Shown one piece after another: positions 52,474 to 61,229 of a DNA stretch of 64,000 nucleotides. The first letter of the stretch is position 1. Each line of letters begins with the position of its first letter. Under the pieces are notes generated by a model, which was not told where the DNA came from, ran no database searches, and saw only the letters and a program-made list of their open reading frames with translations. This DNA is from Streptomyces sp. ADI96-02. Its GTDB lineage: Bacteria > Actinomycetota > Actinomycetes > Streptomycetales > Streptomycetaceae. The translations under genes were made by a program, and so were the position numbers. Where the stretch lies: positions 1,554,470 to 1,618,469 of the forward strand of contig NZ_ML123034.1 of NCBI RefSeq assembly GCF_003846185.1. The letters are read 5' to 3'.

Positions 52474-54072
52474 TCAGGCCGCTTGCGGTTGGGTCAGGGA
52501 TGCGAGGAGCACGGCACGGTCGACCTTGCCGTTGGCGTTGAGCGGCAGGGCCCCGGTGAAGGTCACCGCCGCCGGAACCATGTAGGCCGGCAGCCGCAGC
52601 CGCAGCGCGCCCAGCAGTTCCTCCGGATCGCGGGGCGGTCCCGCGCACACGGCGTGCAGGACCGGTTCGCCCCGGCGGCCGGGCACCGGCAGCACCACCG
52701 CGTCGGTGACGTCCCGCTGGCGCAGCAGCAGCGATTCGATCTCGCCCAGCTCGACCCGGTAGCCGTGGATCTTGACCTGGTGGTCGAGGCGGCCCAGGTG
52801 GACCAGGACCCCGTCCGCCCGGCGCACCCGGTCGCCGGTGCGGTACCAGTGCGCGGGCGTCAGCGGCCCGGTGCCGTCGTGCACGGCGTACGGCGGGAGC
52901 GGCGCGCGGAAGCGGCCCGTGTCGTCGGCCGGGTCCAGGTAGCCGGGGAAGCGCTGGCTGCCGCGTACGCACAGCTCGCCGTCGTCCGCCGGGCGTCCGG
53001 CCTCGTCCAGGATCAGGTGCTCCTGCCCGGGGTAGGGGACGCCGATCGGGACGGTCCCGTTGGCGGTGGCCGGCCAGTCCTCCTCCTCGGGCGGCAGCCG
53101 GTACTCGGTCCAGGTCACCGTCATCTCGGTCGGTCCGTAGATGTTCTCGACCGTGCTGTGCGGGGCCGCCGCCCGCCAGGCCCGTGCCTGGGGCAGCTTC
53201 AGCGCCTCGCCGCAGAACAGGCTCCAGCGCAGCGTGGGCATCGAGCCGGGCCGCAGGGCGCGCAGCCGCTGCGCGAGGGCGGCGACGGACGGCACGGAGT
53301 TCCAGTGGGTGATCCGGGCGCGGTTGACGAACCGTACGGGCGCGAGCAGTTCCTCGCGGGTGGGCACGACGAGCGTGGCACCCGTGCCCCACGCCGAGAA
53401 CATGTCGTACACCGACGGGTCGAAGGTGAGGTCGAAGGTCTGCGAGACCCGGTCCCCCGGGCCCGTCCCGTACCGCTGGATCACGTGGCCGAGGTAGGCG
53501 GCGACGTTGGCCTGGGTCACCGGGACGCCCTTGGGGCGGCCGGTCGAGCCGGAGGTGAAGAGGATGTAGGCGAGGTCGTCCGGCGCGGTCCGTCCCCGGG
53601 CGGGCGGTTCGGCCGGTGCGGCGGGCTGCCGCGCGTCGCAGCGCAGCACGGGGACGGGCAGGCCGTCCAGTCCGGGCAGGGCGGCGTCCGCGATGACCAG
53701 GTCCAGGCCGGCGGTGCGGGCGACGTCGGCGCTGCGGGCGATGGGGAAGGCCGGGTTGAGCGGGACGACGGTGGCGCCCAGCCGGGCCACCGCGAGGTAG
53801 CCGGCGTAGGCGAGGACCGTGCGGGAGGCGAGGAGCCCGACGCGCGCGGGACGGCCGCCGTGCCGGGCGACGAGCGCGGCGGCGAGGTGGCCGGCCAGGG
53901 TCTCCAGGGCGCGGTAGCTCAGCTCCCGTCCGTCGGCCTCCAGGGCGGTGCGGGTGTCGCCGTACGTCGCGGCGCTGTCGGCGAACCAGTCGTAGAGCCG
54001 TTTTCCGGTCACCGGTTCCGGGCCGGTCCGGGGCCCGGCCCCGGTCGCGGTGAGGGTCGTGTGCACGCTCAT
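52474..54072 (-). CDS. Stand-alone NRPS adenylation domain
   Basis: The 532-aa protein has ILFTSGSTGRPKGVPVTQ, TFDLTFDPSVYDMFSAW with the amino-group aspartate, NIYGPTEMTVTWTEY, YRTGDRVRR, LGRLDHQVKIHGYRVELGE and NANGKVDRAVL. Rough specificity reading is D-P-Y-S-L-C-I-V-T-K, not assigned. It overlaps the C39-like gene upstream by 4 bp (ATGA, start 54072), which suggests that the two proteins work on the same carrier. Confidence 0.88.
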   Translation of the reverse strand: MSVHTTLTATGAGPRTGPEPVTGKRLYDWFADSAATYGDTRTALEADGRELSYRALETLAGHLAAALVARHGGRPARVGLLASRTVLAYAGYLAVARLGATVVPLNPAFPIARSADVARTAGLDLVIADAALPGLDGLPVPVLRCDARQPAAPAEPPARGRTAPDDLAYILFTSGSTGRPKGVPVTQANVAAYLGHVIQRYGTGPGDRVSQTFDLTFDPSVYDMFSAWGTGATLVVPTREELLAPVRFVNRARITHWNSVPSVAALAQRLRALRPGSMPTLRWSLFCGEALKLPQARAWRAAAPHSTVENIYGPTEMTVTWTEYRLPPEEEDWPATANGTVPIGVPYPGQEHLILDEAGRPADDGELCVRGSQRFPGYLDPADDTGRFRAPLPPYAVHDGTGPLTPAHWYRTGDRVRRADGVLVHLGRLDHQVKIHGYRVELGEIESLLLRQRDVTDAVVLPVPGRRGEPVLHAVCAGPPRDPEELLGALRLRLPAYMVPAAVTFTGALPLNANGKVDRAVLLASLTQPQAA

Positions 54073-55049
54073 CGGGTGGGCGCCTCTCGCTGTAGGGCGG
54101 TCATGGCGTCGATCAGGTCCTCGAATGCCTTCGCCACCACGCCGGGGCGGGGGCGGCCCCGTTCGGCGGAGGTGGCGGCGAAGCGCAGCGAGCGCGGGAG
54201 TTCGCCCCAGGAGTGGGCTGCGGCGTCGGCGGGGGGCGCGGGCGTCCGGCCCCGGCGGACCAGGGAGTCCAGTCGATGGCGCTGGTGGCGGGAGGCGGCC
54301 CAGAGGTCGTCGGCGTGGGCGGCCAGTGCGGCGGGGTCCTCGCCGAGCCGGGCGGCGAGGAACCGCAGCACGTCGAGCGGGTCGGTGAGCCACCGCCCGG
54401 CCGGCGGGCGCTCCGCCGTCCGCGCCTCGCGGGCCAGCCAGCCGTAGTGGCCCGGCTCGGGCAGCTCCAGGGCGCCGCCCAGGGCGTGGACGTCGCGGGC
54501 GCGGTTATGGTACGGCAACTCGCCCACAGGAGTGAGGAGTCGGCGCAGCTCGTCGTCGTCCAGGACGCCGGAGTACGGCAGTTGCTCGCCGTCCGGGAGC
54601 AGGGCGGCGAACCGGTCGGTGACCCGCCACCGGTCGCCGTGGCCCCTCGCGCGCTCCAGCAGCACCCAGTGGGAGACGGCGGAACGGCCGTGGGCTGGCG
54701 ACCAGGGCACGTGCCGGGTGTTGGCGACGGCCAGGACCCGTCCGCGCAGCGCGCTCTCGTGGCGCAGCCCGGCCAGGGCGTCCGCCCAGCGGGCGGCCCC
54801 CCGGTGGACGAGCGGGCCGTCCGGGCCGTCCGTGTCGATACGGGCGTGGTGGCGGAAGGCGAGGCGGCCGTCCGGCAGGTCGGTGCGGACGGCGAGGGCG
54901 ATCGCGTCGGCGAGGCGGTCGGCCGCGTCGGGCCGCTCCGCCTCCAGGTAGGCCACCAGGTTGGCGGTGTAGCAGCTCAGCTCGGGTGCGGCGTCTGCGG
55001 CCCGGTCGGGGCCCTCCGCCCGTGCGGCGGTGTTCGTCGCGGTGCTCAC
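54069..55049 (-). CDS. BtrH/peptidase C39-like protein without carrier domain
   Basis: The 326-aa protein reads ELSCYTANLVAYLEAERPD, then RVLAVANTRHVPWSPAHGRSAVSHWVLL and RWRVTDRF. This gives a Cys-His-Asp triad (Cys26, His127, Asp145) in the order of the papain-like C39 fold. In butirosin biosynthesis BtrH, of this type, transfers an acyl group from a carrier protein to an amine. It is a paralogue of the carrier-fused protein at 58385-59545. The function here is inferred: amide formation or release from a carrier. The GTG start at 55049 overlaps the PPTase stop (GTGA) and has GGGAG upstream; an ATG four codons earlier is possible. Confidence 0.65.
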   Translation of the reverse strand: MSTATNTAARAEGPDRAADAAPELSCYTANLVAYLEAERPDAADRLADAIALAVRTDLPDGRLAFRHHARIDTDGPDGPLVHRGAARWADALAGLRHESALRGRVLAVANTRHVPWSPAHGRSAVSHWVLLERARGHGDRWRVTDRFAALLPDGEQLPYSGVLDDDELRRLLTPVGELPYHNRARDVHALGGALELPEPGHYGWLAREARTAERPPAGRWLTDPLDVLRFLAARLGEDPAALAAHADDLWAASRHQRHRLDSLVRRGRTPAPPADAAAHSWGELPRSLRFAATSAERGRPRPGVVAKAFEDLIDAMTALQREAPTR

Positions 55050-55678
55050 ATCAGCTCCCATGCGCAGCTCAGGGGGGTGTCGGACCGGTCGCGCAGGCTG
55101 CGCCACCGGAAGGTCTTCCATCGGCCGGTCGTCTCTCCGACGGGTACGTCCACGGTCCAGGGGCCGCCCGACAGGCCGCTCCCCTCCGCCTTCACGCACG
55201 CCTCCTGCACGGTCCAGATCCAGGCGAACTCGCGGGCGCGTTCGGCCGGCGGCAGCGCGTCGAGCCGTTCGCGGCCCTGGCGCACGCACTTGCGCACCAC
55301 TCCGTCGCCCAGTTCCTCGGCGGGCAGCTGGATGTCGATGCCGACGGCGCGGCCGATCGCGACGCAGGCGGCGACGTGCCCCCGGTCGTGGGCGATGCTG
55401 ATGCCGAGGTCGGGGCGGTCGGCCAGGCCCGGTTTGCCGTTGGGGCCCAGCGTCACGCGCCCGTCGGCCGCCTCGGGCACGGTGGCGGCGAGCAGTTCGC
55501 GCAGCAGCGCCCGGCCGGCCAGGAACTCCGCCGCGCGCCAGTCGGCCAGTCCGGCGGCGTCCGCGAGGTCGTGGGGGTGGCCCCGGGGCAGGGTGGGGCC
55601 CTGGCGGGTGACGGCCCAGATGCCGGGCTCGAACTCGGTGGCGGCCGTCGCGACGGGGCGGTTACGGGTCACGTTCAC
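55046..55678 (-). CDS. 4'-phosphopantetheinyl transferase (Sfp type), second of two
   Basis: The 210-aa protein has LGISIAHDRGHVAACVAIGRAVGIDIQ and FAWIWTVQEACVKAEGSGL. It is distinct from the PPTase at 39297-39923. The GTG at 55678 overlaps the stop of the acyl-CoA dehydrogenase-like gene by 4 bp, and its own stop overlaps the next start, placing it within the tightly coupled operon. Two enzymes in one cluster may reflect the atypical carriers, or the merging of two older gene sets. Confidence 0.9.
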   Translation of the reverse strand: MNVTRNRPVATAATEFEPGIWAVTRQGPTLPRGHPHDLADAAGLADWRAAEFLAGRALLRELLAATVPEAADGRVTLGPNGKPGLADRPDLGISIAHDRGHVAACVAIGRAVGIDIQLPAEELGDGVVRKCVRQGRERLDALPPAERAREFAWIWTVQEACVKAEGSGLSGGPWTVDVPVGETTGRWKTFRWRSLRDRSDTPLSCAWELM

Positions 55679-56871
55679 GGCGCCAGCTCCGCGAGGAGGG
55701 AGTCGGCGGATCCGGCCACCGCGGACAGGACGACTTCGGTGGCCCCGCCGCCGACGCCCCACAGGGCGGCCTGGGCCCGGGTCCACTGGGCGCCGCCGGT
55801 GGTGAAGCCCTCCGCGCCCTGCAACTGGGCGCAGGCGCCGAGGACGTGCCCGACGGTCTGGGCGGCGGCGGCCTTCAGCAGGGAGGCGGCGGCGGTGTCG
55901 TGGCGGCGGGCGACGCGTTCGGCGAGCCGGTCGGTCAGCGCGTCCAACTGGTGGACGCGGACGAGGCAGTCGGCGAAGCGCTGCCGGACGCTCTCCAGGC
56001 CCCAGAGTGTGCCGTCGCCGAACTTCCTTCCCTGGAGGTGCTGTTGGGTGTGCTTCAACTGGCGGTGGCAGAGGGCGACGGCCCACAGGGTTCCGGTGAG
56101 CCGTTCCACGGCGATGTGGGCGGCGAAAGAGGTCATGCCGCGCCCTACGCGGCCGACGAGGTGGGTGCGCTCCAGGCGTACGCCGTCGAGGCGCAGATGG
56201 CCGGTGCCGGAGCCGTCGAACAGCTGCGAGTCGGCCGGTTCGACGTGTACGCCGGGGGCGGTGGCGGGCACCAGGACCCAGGTGAAGTTGGTGAAGTGGC
56301 CGCCCTCGCGGTGCCGGGCGAGCACCAGGAAGTGGTCGGCGTGGGTGGCGTTGGTGATCCAGCGCTTGACGCCGCTCACCGTGAGGCCGTCCGCCTCGAT
56401 CGCCACGGTGGTGCCCAGCCCGGTGAGGTCCGAGCCGGAGCCCTCGTCGGTGGCGGCGAGGGCGACGACCGCCCGGCCGGCCAGCGCCTCGTCCAGGACG
56501 TGTGCGGCCTGTTCGCCGCCGAGCGTGAGCAGCGGTACGGCGGTGGCGATCTGGACGCACAGGGCGAGCGTGGAGCCGATGCCGGAGACCGCGTCCGCCT
56601 CGGCCATCAGGGTGCGCAGCGCCGGTACGTCGACGCCGGCGGCCGGGTCCGCGCCGGTGTAGGCGGCGCGGAGCCGGCCGGCCGCGCCGAGCGCGGCCCA
56701 CAGGCTCCGGCCGTCGGTGTCGGCGGGCAGGCCCGGGGCGTGGGCCGCGCGCGGCGCGGGACCGGGCGGCGCGAGGGGGCGGGCCAGGGTGAGGAGCGGG
56801 CCGGTGGGCGCGTCGCGCGGGGGTCCTTCGGCGACGTCTCCGGCCGGGGTGTCCGGCGTCCGTTCAGACAA
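55675..56871 (-). CDS. Acyl-CoA dehydrogenase-like protein
   Basis: The 398-aa protein shows ALAATDEGSGSDLTGLGT, a GVKRWITNATHADHFLVLAR block and HIAVERLTGTLWAVAL, the order of motifs in the flavin-dependent acyl-CoA dehydrogenase fold. The C-terminal catalytic segment QLQGAEGFTTGGAQWTRAQ is present. A Pro/Ala-rich 40-residue N-terminal extension precedes the fold. In carrier-protein pathways such enzymes oxidise aminoacyl or acyl groups on a carrier. Start is TTG at 56871, inside the end of the preceding gene by 8 bp. It forms a coupled pair with the next upstream dehydrogenase. Confidence 0.88.
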   Translation of the reverse strand: MSERTPDTPAGDVAEGPPRDAPTGPLLTLARPLAPPGPAPRAAHAPGLPADTDGRSLWAALGAAGRLRAAYTGADPAAGVDVPALRTLMAEADAVSGIGSTLALCVQIATAVPLLTLGGEQAAHVLDEALAGRAVVALAATDEGSGSDLTGLGTTVAIEADGLTVSGVKRWITNATHADHFLVLARHREGGHFTNFTWVLVPATAPGVHVEPADSQLFDGSGTGHLRLDGVRLERTHLVGRVGRGMTSFAAHIAVERLTGTLWAVALCHRQLKHTQQHLQGRKFGDGTLWGLESVRQRFADCLVRVHQLDALTDRLAERVARRHDTAAASLLKAAAAQTVGHVLGACAQLQGAEGFTTGGAQWTRAQAALWGVGGGATEVVLSAVAGSADSLLAELAP

Positions 56872-58069
56872 GGCGCACCTCCGCGTCCATCAGGGTGAGG
56901 CGGCCGTCGGCCTGGTGGAGGCGGTCGTTGCTGTAGTTCAGCGGGGCGGAGCGCAGATCGCGCAGGGCCGCCTCCAGCCGGGTGGCGGAGTCCTTGAGGT
57001 AGCCGTGGCGCAGTCCGACGGCTTCGACGAGCGTGTCGACCGCCGCGTGGCACTCCTGGGAGGCCCCGATCTTCAGGGCGTTCAGGAGCAGTTGCACGCG
57101 CGGGGCGGAGACGTCCGGGGCGGCGGCGACGGCCTGTTCGGTGTGGCGCAGCAGCGCGTGCACGGTGTCGATCTTCTGGCGGGCGGCGGAGAGCCGGCCC
57201 AGCAGCAGTTCGGAGCCGAGGTCGAAGCGGCCCCGGCCGGCCGGGCTGCGCAGGAGCGTCACCACCCGGGACAGGGCTCCGGCGGCCGTGCCGAGCCATG
57301 CGGCGGACCACGCCAGGTGGGCGAGCGGGCCGAAGATCTCGACGGCGATCCGGGAGAACTGGCCGCTCTCGCCGATCACTTGGTGTTCGGGCAGCTGTCC
57401 GGTGAGGCGCAGGGCGACGCTGTGGCTGGCCCGCATGCCCATCGGCTGCCAGTCACCGCTCTGCTCGATGGAGAGCTGGTCGCGGTCGGCGTAGACGAGG
57501 GAGACCTGGCTCGGGGAGGTGGCGTCCGGCGGCTGGACGGTGATGAGGAAGCCGTCGGCGTGCGCGCCGCCCGTGACGATCGGCGCGAACCGGTCGACGA
57601 CCAGGTCGGAGCCGGAGCGGTCGGTGCGGGAGCCGGCGGTCAGCAGGTGCCCGCCCTTGCCCGCCTCGGTGGTGACGGAGGCCAGGTAGCGACGGCCGGC
57701 GGCGATCTCCGGGAGGAGCGTGGCGCGCAGGGCGGGCGAGGCGTGGGCGACGACGGCGGCCACCTGCTGGCAGTGCATGCCGAGGATCATGGCGACGGAC
57801 ATGTCGGCCCGGCCCAGTTCGACGCAGACGTCGAGGAGTTCGCCGGTGCTCGCGCCGAGGCCGCCGTACTCGGTGGGGACGGTCAGGCCGAGCAGTCGGG
57901 TCTCGCGCAGGGCGGCCAGCGCCTCCACCGGGAAGTCGGCGTCGTCGTCGTGCCGGGGCGCGTGGACGGCGGTGACCTCGGCGACGTGCCGGGCCCGCTG
58001 GAGGGGGCTCCGCCCCGCGAAGGGGTCGGCGGCCAGGGTTTCGGGGGCGGTCGGGAGCACGGTGGTCAT
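56864..58069 (-). CDS. Acyl-CoA dehydrogenase-like protein
   Basis: The 401-aa protein has LLGLTVPTEYGGLGASTGELL, LASVTTEAGKGGHLLTAGSRT, GMRASHSVALRLTG and a helical C-terminal half ending SNDRLHQADGRLTLMDAEVRLV. It is only distantly similar to its downstream partner, so the two may form a heteromer or act in sequence. Start ATG 58069 overlaps the stop of the carrier gene by 4 bp (ATGA), which points to a substrate bound to that carrier. Confidence 0.87.
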   Translation of the reverse strand: MTTVLPTAPETLAADPFAGRSPLQRARHVAEVTAVHAPRHDDDADFPVEALAALRETRLLGLTVPTEYGGLGASTGELLDVCVELGRADMSVAMILGMHCQQVAAVVAHASPALRATLLPEIAAGRRYLASVTTEAGKGGHLLTAGSRTDRSGSDLVVDRFAPIVTGGAHADGFLITVQPPDATSPSQVSLVYADRDQLSIEQSGDWQPMGMRASHSVALRLTGQLPEHQVIGESGQFSRIAVEIFGPLAHLAWSAAWLGTAAGALSRVVTLLRSPAGRGRFDLGSELLLGRLSAARQKIDTVHALLRHTEQAVAAAPDVSAPRVQLLLNALKIGASQECHAAVDTLVEAVGLRHGYLKDSATRLEAALRDLRSAPLNYSNDRLHQADGRLTLMDAEVRLV

Positions 58070-58326
58070 GCCGCCTCCGCCGCTGCGGCGTCGGCGTCCT
58101 GCGCGGCCTCGATGGCGCTCCACAGGCTGCCCGCGGTCGCGAAGGTCGCGTCGTTGAGGTCGTCGTCGGCGAGCGCGATGCCGAAGGTGTCCTCGATGGC
58201 GAAGAGCAGTTCGATCGACTGCATGGAGTCCAGGCCCAGTTCGCGCAGGACCGAGTCCTGGCGGAGCTCCTGTCCGTGCAGGTACTTGAGGAAGGGCGCC
58301 AGCAGTTCGGTGAATCGGGTGTCCAT
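58066..58326 (-). CDS. Free acyl carrier protein
   Basis: The 86-aa carrier has LRELGLDSMQSIELLFAIEDTFGIAL, with the phosphopantetheine serine at 34. It is acidic and closely resembles discrete amino-acid carrier proteins. AGGAG precedes the ATG at 58326. It lies between the C39-carrier fusion (58-bp gap) and the dehydrogenase pair. Confidence 0.9.
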   Translation of the reverse strand: MDTRFTELLAPFLKYLHGQELRQDSVLRELGLDSMQSIELLFAIEDTFGIALADDDLNDATFATAGSLWSAIEAAQDADAAAAEAA

Positions 58327-58384
58327 CGCGATGCTCCTAGAGGCTGGGAAGGGTGGGGAGGGGTGCGCGGGGGCGCGCGGGATG

Positions 58385-59545
58385 TCAGCGGGCCGCCCCG
58401 GCGGCCGTGACCAGGGCGCAGAGGCCGTCGAGCCGGTGCAGGTTCTCGGGGAGGAGGTCGTCGGGGTCGAACTCGACGCCGAACCTCTCCTCCAGGGCTT
58501 CGACGACCTCGACGACCTCGAAGGAGTGGAAGCCGGGCAGCGCGGTCAGCGCGGGCGCGGCCCGCACCTCGTCGGCGGGGACGCCGACGACGTCGGCGAC
58601 CACCTCGGCCACGGCGGCGCGGACGGGGTCCGGCGTCCCGAAGAGCTCCCGGTCGGCGTGGAGGGCGGCGGCCACGTCGGGCAGCAGTCCCCCGGGTTCG
58701 GGCCGGCCGCGCTGGACCCGCCGGAACGCCAGGAACGCCTGCTCCGCGAGGCGGCCCAGCCGCAGCACGTGCGCGGCGGTCCGCTCGTCGAGAGGGCCGG
58801 GCCGGGTGGCGAGGAAGGCCGCGTGCAGGGCGCGGGAGCGGGCCAGCAGCCAGGTCTCGGTGGTGAGCTGGTCCAGGGCTGCCACCCGGTCGGGGTGGGC
58901 GGCGTAGGCGGCGACGTACTCCTCGATCCCCGCGTGGTCGCCGTACGGCTCCGCCTCGGGGGCCGGGACCGGGTCGAAGCGCAGCACGAGCGAGGAGACC
59001 GGCAGCGTCGACCAGTCCGTCACCCACCGCACGGGGGCCGCGACGCCCCACGGGGTGTGGCTGGAGTAGGCGTCGACGACGAGGGCCCGCTCGCCGTGCG
59101 GGGCCACCAGGTAGCTGTGTTCCATGTGCCGCTGCCCGTGGTACGGGAGCCACGGCATGGCGAAGGAGTCCGCGACGACGTACAGGCGGCCGTGCTCGCG
59201 GGCGAGTCCGGCCAGGGCGTCGGGCTGGACGGCGGTCCACCGGGCGGTCTCGGCGAGGCCGGCCGAGGCCGCCGTGGCGAGCTGGTCCTCCAGGGCCGGT
59301 TCGACCGTGGGCAGGCCGTGCGGGCCGGGCCGGGGACGAAAGCGCAGGGCCGCGCCGAGGGCGAGGTGGGCGTCCGGTCCGTGCAGGTCGTCGGCGAGCT
59401 GGGCCAGGTTCGACTGGACGCAGTCGAGCCGCCCGGCGCGCTCCGCCGACAGGACCGCCGCCGTGTCCGGGCCACTCGCGGCGGCCGTCGGTGGGACCGT
59501 CGGTGGGGCCGTCGGTGTGGCCGCGGCCTCGGTGACGGCGGTCAT
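58385..59545 (-). CDS. BtrH/peptidase C39-like domain fused to a carrier domain
   Basis: The 386-aa protein has a low-complexity Ala/Pro/Thr start, then RLDCVQSNLAQLADDLHG (Cys42), MPWLPYHGQRHMEHSYLV (His143) and ALVVDAYSSHTPWG (Asp158), the C39-like triad. After a helical linker a carrier domain ends the protein: LPGFHSFEVVEVVEALEERFGVEF, in which Ser341 stands in HSFE instead of the usual DSL. It starts at ATG 59545 in an ATGA overlap with the TrpB-like gene. The fusion suggests that the thiol domain acts on its own tethered acyl group. The role is inferred, and the non-standard serine motif leaves carrier function to be shown. Confidence 0.68.
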   Translation of the reverse strand: MTAVTEAAATPTAPPTVPPTAAASGPDTAAVLSAERAGRLDCVQSNLAQLADDLHGPDAHLALGAALRFRPRPGPHGLPTVEPALEDQLATAASAGLAETARWTAVQPDALAGLAREHGRLYVVADSFAMPWLPYHGQRHMEHSYLVAPHGERALVVDAYSSHTPWGVAAPVRWVTDWSTLPVSSLVLRFDPVPAPEAEPYGDHAGIEEYVAAYAAHPDRVAALDQLTTETWLLARSRALHAAFLATRPGPLDERTAAHVLRLGRLAEQAFLAFRRVQRGRPEPGGLLPDVAAALHADRELFGTPDPVRAAVAEVVADVVGVPADEVRAAPALTALPGFHSFEVVEVVEALEERFGVEFDPDDLLPENLHRLDGLCALVTAAGAAR

Positions 59546-60918
59546 CGCGGTCCTCCCGCGGCTCCCGCGAGGAGGGCGGCGGCGGGGTGCGCGCCGGGGG
59601 CGGCGGGGCTGAGTCCGGACACCGCGGCGAGCAGGGCCTGCTCGCTCGGGGCCTCGTCGCCCAGCTCGTCGTTGAGCAGCTGCTCGTAGGCGGCCAGGTC
59701 GAGGTAGCCGCTGCCGCTGACGCAGACCAGGACGCCCTTCTCGGCCCGCATGCCGTCCGCGCCGGAGGTGGCGAGCTTGGCGGCGGCGGCGAGCGCGTGG
59801 CCGGACTCCGGTGCGGGGAGCACGGTCTCGTGCCGGGTGAGCAGGCGGCCGGCGTCCAGTGCCTCCTGCTGGGTGACGGCGGTGGCGTCGATGTCGCCGG
59901 TGTGGCGCATGGCGGAGATGAGTTTGGCCGCCCCGTGGAAGCGCAGCCCGGCGGAGTGCGCGTCCGGGATCGGGTAGTCGCTGCCGATGGTGTACATCGC
60001 CTCCAGCGGGCCGGTGCCGGTGGCGTCGGTCTTGTCGTACGCGTACACGCCCCGGGTGAGTTTGGGGGCCGTCGAGGACTCGGCCGCGACCAGGCGGGGC
60101 GGCGTCGCGCCGGTGGCGGCGGCCTCCGCGTGGAAGGGCAGGGCTATGCCGCCGAAGTTGGAGCCCGCGCCGACCGCGCCGACCACCGTGTCGATGCCGG
60201 CGTCCAGCTCCGCGAGCTGCGTCTGCGCCTCCAGGCCGATGACGGACTGGTGGAGGATGCTGTAGGTCTCGCCGCTGCCGATGCAGAAGGCCACATCGTC
60301 GTGGTCGGAGGCGTACTCGACCGCTTCGCCGATGGCCAGCGCCAGGCTGTTGCCGATGCCGTCGGCGCGGGTTCCGGAGACCCGGGTGAGGCCGCTGGGG
60401 CTGGAGTGGATCTCCGCGCCGAGCATGCGCATGAGCACCCCGCGGTACGGCTTGCGCCGCAGGCTGGACTCGACCATGAACACCCGGCAGCGCAGCCCGA
60501 ACAGCGCGCAGGCAGCCGCCATCGCGGTGCCCCACTGGCCGGCGCCGGTCCCGGTGACCAGTTCCCTGACCCCGGCCTTCTTGTAGTAGTACGCCTGCGC
60601 CAGAGCCGTGTTGAGCTTGTGGCTGCCGGAGATGTTGCCGCCCTCGTACTTCATGTAGACGGGCACCCGGGCGCCGATGGCCCGCTCGAAACCGGTGGCG
60701 CGCCACAGCGGCGTCGGCCGGAACCTGGCGTAGGCGTCGAGGACTTCGGCGGGGATGTCCCAGTACTCGCGCTCCAGCACGCTCTGCCGGACCAGCTCCA
60801 TCGGCAGGTTGACGCCGACGCCGGTGCGGCCGGTGGTCTCGGGGGTGAGGTCGGGCGGCAGCGGGACGGAGAGGTGGGGCAGGGTGCTGCGCCAGCGGGT
60901 GGGCAGGGCGGCGGTCAT
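59542..60918 (-). CDS. TrpB-like pyridoxal phosphate enzyme
   Basis: The 458-aa protein matches the TrpB-like (TrpB2) group: ARFRPTPLWRATGFERAIGARVPVYMKYEGGNISGSHKLN, with the PLP lysine at 101, then GTGAGQWGTAMAAACALFGL and VVGAVGAGSNFGGIALPF. The phosphate-binding segment is near CVSGSGYLDL. The housekeeping trp genes are not here, so it is probably a specialised lyase or synthase using serine or a related amino acid. Overlaps of 4 bp on both sides (start 60918; stop overlapping the C39-carrier start) link it to the carrier proteins. Confidence 0.88.
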   Translation of the reverse strand: MTAALPTRWRSTLPHLSVPLPPDLTPETTGRTGVGVNLPMELVRQSVLEREYWDIPAEVLDAYARFRPTPLWRATGFERAIGARVPVYMKYEGGNISGSHKLNTALAQAYYYKKAGVRELVTGTGAGQWGTAMAAACALFGLRCRVFMVESSLRRKPYRGVLMRMLGAEIHSSPSGLTRVSGTRADGIGNSLALAIGEAVEYASDHDDVAFCIGSGETYSILHQSVIGLEAQTQLAELDAGIDTVVGAVGAGSNFGGIALPFHAEAAATGATPPRLVAAESSTAPKLTRGVYAYDKTDATGTGPLEAMYTIGSDYPIPDAHSAGLRFHGAAKLISAMRHTGDIDATAVTQQEALDAGRLLTRHETVLPAPESGHALAAAAKLATSGADGMRAEKGVLVCVSGSGYLDLAAYEQLLNDELGDEAPSEQALLAAVSGLSPAAPGAHPAAALLAGAAGGPR

Positions 60919-61229
60919 CGGACGTCCTCCGCACCGGAGACGACGACGTCGATCAGGTCGCCGACGGTCTGGAAGGACCGGCCGACGAACAGGTCGTCGG
61001 GCAGGGTGATGGAGAGCTCGTCCTCGATGCGGACCAGCATGCCGACGAAGCCGAGGGAGTTGACGCGCAGCAGGGTGCCGACGAGCGGTTCGGCGTCGTC
61101 GATGGCGTCGGGGCCGATGGACAGGCGGGACTCCGCGATGACGACGCGTTTGACGGTGTCGGCCACCGCCGCGCGGTCGAGCCGCTGGGCCGTCGGTGCG
61201 GGAGCCTCGGTCGGGTGGGACTGGATCAT
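60915..61229 (-). CDS. Free acyl carrier protein, atypical motif
   Basis: The 104-aa protein has TLLRVNSLGFVGMLVRIEDELSITL, a carrier helix in which the usual DSL is NSL (Ser58). The serine is present, so loading is still possible. It overlaps the TrpB-like gene start by 4 bp. GAGAGG precedes the ATG at 61229. A 174-bp G+C-rich gap without a recognised feature separates it from the ProA-like gene. Confidence 0.82.
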   Translation of the reverse strand: MIQSHPTEAPAPTAQRLDRAAVADTVKRVVIAESRLSIGPDAIDDAEPLVGTLLRVNSLGFVGMLVRIEDELSITLPDDLFVGRSFQTVGDLIDVVVSGAEDVR

